From Candidatus Peribacter sp. (lineage in GTDB: Bacteria; Patescibacteriota; Gracilibacteria; Peribacterales; Peribacteraceae), in the NCBI GenBank assembly GCA_030647195.1, contig JAUSKD010000045.1:1-64000 (forward strand): a stretch of 64,000 bases of DNA, in the 5' to 3' direction. Position numbers and translations under genes: made by a program. Positions 16,065 through 23,300 of the stretch are shown one piece after another (the first letter of the stretch is position 1; each line of letters begins with the position of its first letter). Below the pieces are notes generated by a model, which was given only the letters and a program-made list of their open reading frames with translations, was not told where the DNA came from and made no database searches.

Positions 16065-16141
16065 ACTGAGGTCAGTGTAGCAAAGCTTTGCTTCTCTGCA
16101 CGTCCATTCTGCGAGGAATTCCGTCATTCATCCCTTCGTCA

Positions 16142-16408
16142 CTATTTCACTTTCCGGAGCGTGATCTTCCCTTCTAGGAATCGTCGGCCCTCAAGCAGGA
16201 CCCTCACCCTTGCGGCATAGGAGTAGGACAGGTGCCTGATGTGTACTTCGCCGAGCAGGCATTTCAGTGAACAACGACCGAGATCCACGACGGCTTCGAG
16301 CTCTTGGCGCAGTTGTTCACTACGCTTATGTTGGAGTGGATACACGTTCGTGCGGAACGTGAGATCAGTTTCGGGTTCGCCGGTTCTGAGGCCGCGGTGT
16401 TTCGCCAT
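16142..16408 (-). CDS. Small hypothetical protein
   Basis: An 88-residue basic protein (MAKHRGLRTG to ITLRKVK), not recognised. It has beta-strand-like stretches (DLTFRTNVYPL, RVRVLLEGRRFLEGKITL) and no membrane segment. The ATG at 16408 is preferred because TACTAT (16422-16417) lies eight bases upstream, as at other leaderless-type genes here. It is the first gene on the chromosomal side of the tRNA-Tyr remnant and is GC-rich like the host. Confidence 0.45.
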   Translation of the reverse strand: MAKHRGLRTGEPETDLTFRTNVYPLQHKRSEQLRQELEAVVDLGRCSLKCLLGEVHIRHLSYSYAARVRVLLEGRRFLEGKITLRKVK

Positions 16409-16514
16409 GGAGGCACATAGTAGCGGAAGCAGGCCTTCGCCGCTGAACAACAGTGATTTTCTGATGTTCGCCGATCTTCAATGTTTCCTTTTGTAGAAAC
16501 GTAATTCTCTTCAT

Positions 16515-17543
16515 TCACGCCCGAAACTTCCTCCCCTCGTAGCGAACCAGCGTAAGCAGGCTCTGCTGGCCGAGGATCTCTTTGCTCAGAGGATCGTCGT
16601 AATCCGAGTCGTACACAACGGTCGTGATGCCCGCATTCAGGATCATCTTGGCGCAGATGACGCAGGGGAACGTGTTGCAGTAGAGCGTGCCTCCTTCAAT
16701 GCAGATGCCGAACTTGGCGGCCTGCGTGATGGCGTTCTGCTCGGCGTGCGTGCCGCGGCAGATCTCGGCCCGCTGACCCGAGGGGATGCCCAGTTTCGCC
16801 CGTAGGCAGCCGCCCATCTCGGCGCAGTGGGGCACGCCCCGCGGGGCGCCGTTGTACCCCGCGGTGAGCTGCTGCTTGTCCTTGGCGATCACGGCGCCCA
16901 CCCTGCGGCGCAGGCACGTGGCGCGCTTGGCCCACGTGTAGGCGATCTCCATGAAGACTTCGTGGAAGGTGGGGCGGTCCTCTCCGCTCTCGAGCCGTTC
17001 GAAGTGCGTGAGCTTTGCGTCGAGATCCTGAAGCGTCCCTTCATTCACAATGAGGAAGTCAGCCTGATCCAGGCAGCGCTGCACCTGCTGGCCTTCGGGC
17101 GGTTCGCCGATACCACGCTCCTTATTGAGCTTCGCCAGCACTTCCTCGCGCGAGAGGGGAGCGCCTTCGCGGTTGCGCCGGGTGATGCGTTCCACGATCA
17201 TGTCGGGCGAGGCGGTGACCCCGATCATCTCGAAATCCGGCAGGTGCTTCAGTTCCTCCCACTCGCCGGGATTGCGGATTCCGTCGATGACCCAACGTCG
17301 TTCACCTTCCTGCTCAACCGTCTCGCGGATTTTCTTTCCCAATACGCCTGCGCCGTGCTCCTCGCGGAGTTGATTCCCAACCTGCTGAAGGTGTTCGCGT
17401 GAGTGTTCCAGTCCCCGCTTGGTCGCCTCCGCGCGCACGGCATCCGAGAGGGAAATGTAGGTGAAGCCCCGCTTCTGTAAGAGCTTCACGAGTTCGCCCT
17501 TGCCGCTGCCCATGTAGCCGGTGAGACCGATGACCTGTGGCAC
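16515..17543 (-). CDS. dCMP deaminase fused to an N-terminal P-loop kinase-like domain
   Basis: A 342-residue two-domain protein. Residues 4-185 resemble dephospho-CoA/nucleoside-monophosphate kinases, with P-loop GYMGSGKGE (9-17), DGIRNPGE and an Arg-rich lid (RITRRNREG). Residues 193-342 are a deoxycytidylate deaminase with zinc ligands in HAEQN (His266, Glu268) and PCVIC (Cys294, Cys297). It converts dCMP to dUMP for thymidylate synthesis. Fungal DCD1 has a comparable P-loop plus deaminase layout; the kinase half may be regulatory or active. The start is a GTG at 17543, six bases after AATAAT (17555-17550), with TTGTAA as a -35 (17577-17572). Confidence 0.85.
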   Translation of the reverse strand: MPQVIGLTGYMGSGKGELVKLLQKRGFTYISLSDAVRAEATKRGLEHSREHLQQVGNQLREEHGAGVLGKKIRETVEQEGERRWVIDGIRNPGEWEELKHLPDFEMIGVTASPDMIVERITRRNREGAPLSREEVLAKLNKERGIGEPPEGQQVQRCLDQADFLIVNEGTLQDLDAKLTHFERLESGEDRPTFHEVFMEIAYTWAKRATCLRRRVGAVIAKDKQQLTAGYNGAPRGVPHCAEMGGCLRAKLGIPSGQRAEICRGTHAEQNAITQAAKFGICIEGGTLYCNTFPCVICAKMILNAGITTVVYDSDYDDPLSKEILGQQSLLTLVRYEGRKFRA

Positions 17544-17603
17544 GCAGTCATTATTGCGAAGAGCCCCGCATTTACAAGGGCGGATGGACGATTGTTCCTT
17601 CGG

Positions 17604-17789
17604 TCATTTCTGCAGCACCCCCCGAAACATCATCTTGAATCCGTAAAGCATGACCCCGATGGTTGCGGCGGGAACGAGGGCCATGCTGAGCGCCTCCAGC
17701 GCGCTGTGCGTTCCGGCGATCACGACATTGCGCGCCGGTGAAAGGTGCGCGATTTCGTGCGGAGGCGGCATGGGTGTGGGTGTTTCCAA
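17604..17789 (-). CDS. Small putative membrane protein
   Basis: A 61-residue ORF with one hydrophobic helix (ALEALSMALVPAATIGVMLYGFKMM region) and a basic end. A TATAAT at 17804-17799 would place transcription start near 17792, close to a TTG at 17789. An ATG at 17771 is the alternative start. It lies between pbpC and the dCMP deaminase gene. Reality as a gene rests only on the promoter and the membrane helix. Confidence 0.35.
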   Translation of the reverse strand: METPTPMPPPHEIAHLSPARNVVIAGTHSALEALSMALVPAATIGVMLYGFKMMFRGVLQK

Positions 17790-17816
17790 GACGAAGATAT
17801 TATACAATAATTTAGA

Positions 17817-20207
17817 TCATTTCACCACTTCCAGATGGACCGATGTGCTTACGCTCCCGCTGCGGCTTTCGACGATATGTCTGCCCATGGCCGGCTTCCA
17901 CTTCATCCGGAAATCCGGCCCCTTTGCCGTTCCCACTTGCTTGCCATCCACATACCAGTCAACGGCTTGGATGTCGGTTGAGGCGTGAGCTTCGAAGATG
18001 ATGAGTTCCTGTGTATCCGGAATGAGGGGATCCAGGAGGTAGCTTTCGCTCAGTTGTGGCTGGGTGATCTCTATCCATGAGGAAATAGAGGAAATATAAG
18101 AAGAAAAGGAAATAGAGGAACTGGAAGATCGTTCTTGAGGCAGATCGCACAACGGCGAGACGCGCGTGGGAGGCACTGGCCAGCCGTGCTCTCGTGCCCA
18201 CTGTTCGGTATCCTTCGGAAATACGGCGAGCCCTTTATGCTCAACAAAAGTCTGATCACAAAATTTGTTCGCAAGGAGTCCGTTCCTTCGATCAATCTCG
18301 AAGGATCGGTAGAGATCGTCAGGATCTTTCGGTTCCGTTCCCGCGATGAACCATTCCTCGATCGTGTGCGGACACAGATCCGTCGGAAGCTTTCCTGACA
18401 GGCGGCAGACCGTCATTTTCGTGAGTCCCTGCGGCTGCGCGAAATCGCCGGATGGCAGATTCCTGACGGCTGCCAACATGACATCATGAAAGATCGGCCC
18501 TGCGCCCGTGACGCCGGATGTATCCTTCATGGGCGAGTTATCGGCGTTGCCCACCCAGACCCCCACGATGCGATCCGGGGTGAAGCCGACCGTCCAGTTG
18601 TCGCGGGAGTTACGCGTCGTTCCCGTCTTGGCCGCCACGGGAAAGTCGAACGAAAGCGGGCCGCTTTCCCCGAATTCCGCCAGCCGTGCGGTAGAGTCAC
18701 TCAGGATATCGGTGATGAGCCAGGCGACGCGCTGATCGAGGATGTCCGTTCCCTTGCGTATGGGATCGGAGAGCAGTGTGCGCACGGGGAGCGTCTCGCC
18801 GCCGCGCGGGAAGATGCCGTAGGCCTGTGCGAGCTCGAGAAGACGGACTTCCGCATCGCCGAGCGTTAAGGCGAGTCCGTAGTGTTCGGGAGTCTTCGTG
18901 AGCGTCGTGAGGCCTGCGGACCGCAGGAACGCGAGGAGTGCGGGGACACCAACACGTTCCGCCACCCGCACGGCGGCGATGTTGTACGAGTTGGCCAGTG
19001 CCTCGCGATAGCGAACGAGGCCGTGTTCGAGGTAGTCGTAATTGCGCGGGACGTAGGGCGTTCCCTCCTGTGTCAGGAACTGCACGGAAGTATCAGCCAC
19101 GGTCGTCGCGGCGGTGTCTCCCCGCGAGAGGGCGAGCGCATACGTGAAGGGTTTGAGGGCGGATCCCGGCTGCCTCGCCGCGAGAGCGATATTCACCGCG
19201 CCGTCGTGCTCCTCGTCAAAGTAATCCGCTGAGCCGACCATACTGAGCACATCCCCGGTTTTCGCATCCAGCACGACCACGGCTGCGGACGTGACGTTCT
19301 TGTCGTTGAGCTCCTTCAGTTTCCGTTCGACGATTCGCTCCGTTTCGGTCTGAAGATCCACATCCAATGTCGTGCGCACGGTCGGTGCGTTCAAATCATC
19401 CGGCCGCCCGGTCAGGAGCCACATCACGAAGTGCGGGGCGCGGATTGCCGTTCTGTCTTCCGTGAGCGTCAGGGGTTCCTGCGTCACCTCGCGGAGCTGC
19501 TCATCCGTGAGGGCATTGGTTTCGAGCATGGCGCCGAGGACGCGTTCCTGTCTCGCTTTCGCCGCATCCCTGTTGACGAATGGATCGAGTGCGGAAGGGG
19601 ATTGCGGCAGGCCCGCGAGCAGTGCGCACTGCGCGGTGGAGAGTTCGCCGACGGAGGCGCCGAAGTATGTTTTTGCCGCCGCCGCCAACCCGTAGGATCG
19701 ATGACCGAAGTAGGCGGCATTCAGGTAGCGTTCCAGAATCTCTTCCTTCCTGAGCGATTGCTCCAGCTTGAGTGCGAGCAGGGCTTCGAGCACTTTAGAG
19801 ACGAGTGTGCGTTCCTGCGTTCCCAGCGTGATCCGGGCGAGCTGCTGGGTGATGGTGGAGCCGCCAGACACGACATGCCCGGTCGAAAGGTTCTGCCAGA
19901 GGGCACGGATTGTTCCCCTCAGGCTCACTCCCGGATGGGTGTAGAACCCCCGGTCCTCGATGGCGAGCAGTGCCGAAACGCACGAGCGTGGAACTTCACG
20001 GAGAGGAATCCACTGCTGCGAACCGTGCGTGGCCCGATTGAGCTGATAGAGCTCTTCGCCGGTGCGATCCAGAATGCGGATGGAAGATTGCGTGCGGTCG
20101 AGGAACCGCTTCGGCAGAGGCAGGAGGATCGCCACTGCGAGCACGAGCAGCGGGAGGAACCAGAGGTGCGCGTGTCGATACCATTTGGTTTGACCGATTT
20201 TCTGCAT
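17817..20207 (-). CDS. pbpC: Penicillin-binding protein 1C (bifunctional peptidoglycan glycosyltransferase/transpeptidase)
   Basis: A 796-residue protein anchored by one N-terminal helix (15-33). The glycosyltransferase 51 domain (about 55-230) has catalytic Glu84 in AIEDRGFY and GGSTITQQLAR. The transpeptidase domain has Ser349-x2-Lys352 (PGSALKPF), Ser407-Tyr-Asn409 and KTGTT near 535. A Ser-rich linker (SSSSSISFSSYISSISS) leads to a C-terminal beta domain (YVDGKQVG) of the BiPBP_C type. It polymerises and crosslinks peptidoglycan. The alpha-2-macroglobulin gene lies just upstream on the same strand, the known YfhM-PBP1C pairing. TAAGAT (20219-20214) is six bases before the ATG, so the transcript may be leaderless. 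Confidence 0.93.
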   Translation of the reverse strand: MQKIGQTKWYRHAHLWFLPLLVLAVAILLPLPKRFLDRTQSSIRILDRTGEELYQLNRATHGSQQWIPLREVPRSCVSALLAIEDRGFYTHPGVSLRGTIRALWQNLSTGHVVSGGSTITQQLARITLGTQERTLVSKVLEALLALKLEQSLRKEEILERYLNAAYFGHRSYGLAAAAKTYFGASVGELSTAQCALLAGLPQSPSALDPFVNRDAAKARQERVLGAMLETNALTDEQLREVTQEPLTLTEDRTAIRAPHFVMWLLTGRPDDLNAPTVRTTLDVDLQTETERIVERKLKELNDKNVTSAAVVVLDAKTGDVLSMVGSADYFDEEHDGAVNIALAARQPGSALKPFTYALALSRGDTAATTVADTSVQFLTQEGTPYVPRNYDYLEHGLVRYREALANSYNIAAVRVAERVGVPALLAFLRSAGLTTLTKTPEHYGLALTLGDAEVRLLELAQAYGIFPRGGETLPVRTLLSDPIRKGTDILDQRVAWLITDILSDSTARLAEFGESGPLSFDFPVAAKTGTTRNSRDNWTVGFTPDRIVGVWVGNADNSPMKDTSGVTGAGPIFHDVMLAAVRNLPSGDFAQPQGLTKMTVCRLSGKLPTDLCPHTIEEWFIAGTEPKDPDDLYRSFEIDRRNGLLANKFCDQTFVEHKGLAVFPKDTEQWAREHGWPVPPTRVSPLCDLPQERSSSSSISFSSYISSISSWIEITQPQLSESYLLDPLIPDTQELIIFEAHASTDIQAVDWYVDGKQVGTAKGPDFRMKWKPAMGRHIVESRSGSVSTSVHLEVVK
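18079..18120. repeat. Purine-rich word repeat inside pbpC
   Basis: GAGGAAATA is repeated at 18079 and 18088, followed by degenerate copies to 18120. On the coding (minus) strand it gives the Ser/Ile-rich linker before the last PBP1C domain. The same words occur in the spacer at 39179-39209. Confidence 0.6.
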
Positions 20208-20236
20208 AGCAGGATCTTAGCAAGGGATAGGGGGAA

Positions 20237-20286
20237 AGTATTAGGGGGTAAGGACCTTTCTTCGATTACCCTTACCCCTTGATACT
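20237..20286. repeat. Long inverted repeat between alpha-2-macroglobulin and pbpC genes
   Basis: Arms 20237-20253 and 20270-20286 pair over 17 positions (two G-U) around a 16-base loop. The left arm is purine-rich (AGTATTAGGGGGTAAGG). No U-run follows on either strand. It separates two same-strand genes and may act as a processing or termination signal. Confidence 0.6.
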
Positions 20287-20305
20287 TATCCCTTACCCCT
20301 TTCAT

Positions 20306-23300
20306 CTACTCTCCAATCGTCACAAGCTTTCCTGCGGTCTGTCCGAAGACCTCGGGGAAGTACATTTCAAACACGTGAGCCGGGCGTTCGTGGAAGGTGC
20401 CCGGTGTCGTCGCGCGCACGAGGTAGGTCAGCTGGTACACGCCGGTCGGAAGCTCATCAGCGAAGGCGAAGAACATGTCGTCCCTGAGTTCCCGGTGGTT
20501 GAACCGCCACAGCCCGCTCTGCCAGTAGTTCTCATCCCACATGCGTGTCGTGTCGTCCGACAGCAGCGTCTTCTGCGCCGTTTGCAGGTTGACGTCGATT
20601 GGCTCGAAACCGGCCGGGAAGGGGCTCTCGATGGCCACGAAGTGACGGTCCTCGGGCACGGTGATCGTGAGGGTCACGCGGTAGGTATTGCCCACGGTGG
20701 GCGTCTTCTTCTGACCCGCCCGGCCGTTGGCCGGATCGGACGGGTCGGGGAGCGGCTCGGTCGTTCTCAGTACGCTGATGCCCTCCTCTGCGGGCGGCAG
20801 GGTATCGGCCGTGTAGAAGTACGAGAGCACTGCGTCGTAGTACAGACGGCCCGTGCCTTCTTTGCCGATTTTGAGCGTTGTCGTCTCGCCTCTGACGAGC
20901 TCATCCAGCGCCAGCTTCACTTCTTTGCGCGAGAGCACGTTTTGCTTCGTGACCTTCCAGTCGAGGATCTTCGTTCCGTTCACGTCCACCCCTGCGGTGA
21001 AGTTGGCATCGAGTTCCTTCGTCTGCTGCAGGTAATCGATGAAGGCGAGGAGCACCGAGACCGTGGACTGCGTCGTATCCCAGTGTCCGTCCTTGCGGAT
21101 TTGGAGCAGGTAGCGCACGGCATTGGGAATCAGGGCGTTCTTCGGATCGATACGAAGCATGGCCTGCAGCACGAGCGCGGACGTGCGGTCATTGGTGTGC
21201 ATGAGAGAGCCGTACGTGCCGATGTCCTCTTCTTCAAAGTGCGTGCCCCGGCCGTCCACTTTCGCGGACCGCAGGATTTCCGTCACGATGTCGCGCGCCT
21301 TGCCTTTGGACTTTGCCCGGTCGAAGGCCATGGCCAATTGCGCCTTGGCGAAGAGCGGGAGCTTGGCGCGCTGCTCATCCAAGTTACTGAGCAGGCTCAC
21401 GTCCACATTGCCCGTTTCCGCGAGGGCGAACAGGATCTGCGCGCGGGTGGCGGCATCCAGTTGCTCATTGGGATCGGATCTGCGCAAAGCAGCGTCGAGG
21501 TACTGCCGCGTACGGGCGATCACGCCGTCATCCACGGCAAAGCCGCTGTCACGGATGAGGGAAAGCGCCTGGAGGGCGTAGGCGCTGAGGGCGGCGTAAC
21601 TCCGGTTGCTCTCCTGCCAGTAGCCGAATCCTCCGTCGCCGCGCTGGAAGGTGTAGAGGCGCGTGAGTCCCGTCGTGACCATGTCGTCGAGCTTCTTTTT
21701 GTCGACGATGTGGAAGGCATCGAAGCCCTGCAGGCGCAGGAGGACGACGTCGGGCAGGATGCTTGAGATGGTCTGTTCCGCACAGCCGTAGGGGTAACTC
21801 GCAAGGTACTGGAGCCCGCCGGGCAGGTAAGTGGCGAGGGTTGGAGAAACGGTCACCGACAGCGATCCATCGCGCGCATCCTTCTCGGAGGGCACGAGCA
21901 CCTTCTCCGTGGTTACGTCTTCGGTGATGCCCGTGGTCGCCGCGCTCTGCGGCGTCCCGTAGGTCAGGATAGGTATGGATTCCTCTACTTCATCGCGTGC
22001 GGTTTCGCTCTTTGCGAGGAACGTGAAGGTCGCTTTGCTTGCCCGGGCGATCGTCACAGGGAATTCCACCTTCGTCTGTTCCCCGGCGCCGATCGTCACC
22101 TGTTTGCTCTGTTGCCCGCCCAGGGCGAATCCGCTCCCTGTCAGCGAAACGGTAAAGGTGGAAGAGCTCTCGAGGAAATTATGAACAATCGCACCCAGGA
22201 TCACGCGGTCACCGACGACCGCAAAGCGCGGCCGCACGGGACGCACGATCACGTGCTTCGTCTCGATTACGGTGTCTTCCGCCGCGCCGAACGTGGAGGA
22301 GAGCGTCTGTCCGATGGCGAGCAGGTGCCAGGTGGTGAGGTTATCCGGCAGTGTGAACGAGACTTCCGCCTCGCCATTTTCATTCGTGAGGATGGTTGGG
22401 TTCCAGTAGGCAGTATCCTTGAAGTTGCCGCGTTTCTTCGCTTCCAGATCCGCTCCACCTCCGCCCTTGGATCCGGGCTTGTAGCGGTCGATGAGGAAGG
22501 TGAGCATCTCCGCGGTCAGCACCCCCACGGGTCGTTCGCTGTAGAACTGCGCTACGAGGTCGGGCAACGAAAAGCCGGTCAGCGCGAGCACGCTCATATC
22601 CACGACTCCCAGCGATATCTCCGCGCGTGCGGGTTTCCCCTGCCAGTCTGAGGCAGAGAGCTTCACCGTGACCTTCTCGCCGGGGAGGTACTTCTCCTTG
22701 TCCGTCTTGACGTTCACCGTGAGGCGCTTGCTGGTGGTATCGATGGGGAGCTTGGCGTAGCCGATGCGGAAGGCGGGAGCGCCCGTGTCGAGGCCGTTAT
22801 CGTTGAATGTCTCGCCGATGCGGGGTTTGATGACGACGACTGAGACGTAGGCGGTGGGCAGCAAATCCCCGGTGATGGGAACGGTGATCTTCTGTGCCGT
22901 CGATTCAATGGTGATCACCTCGCGGTGGATGACCTGTTCGCGCTCCACGGTGACGAGGGCCTTCACGTTTTTACCCTGGAAAGGCGATTTGATGAGCAGC
23001 GTGGCCGTGTCGCCGATATGGTATTCAGCCTTGTCGGGCACGACATCAATGCGATTGTTGTTCTCGTGCGGCCAGTTCACATAGGTACTGGACCAGGCGT
23101 ACAGGCCTGTTGCGGCTTTGGCCTCGCGCCCCTGATCATCTGCCACCACGGCAACGACGCGGAATTCACCACCCTGATCGGGACGGACCATGGTCTTTAC
23201 CTTTCCCTTCTCATCGGTGGTGACTTTCGTCGCGCGGACGAAGGTATCTTCCGGCGTGTTGTCGTAGTAGTACTGTCCATCCACCCCTTTCTTTTTGATG

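Noticed and set aside
20279..21766. 495-residue plus-strand frame
   Set aside because: It lies within the alpha-2-macroglobulin gene on the opposite strand and reads as low-complexity His/Gly/Arg sequence.
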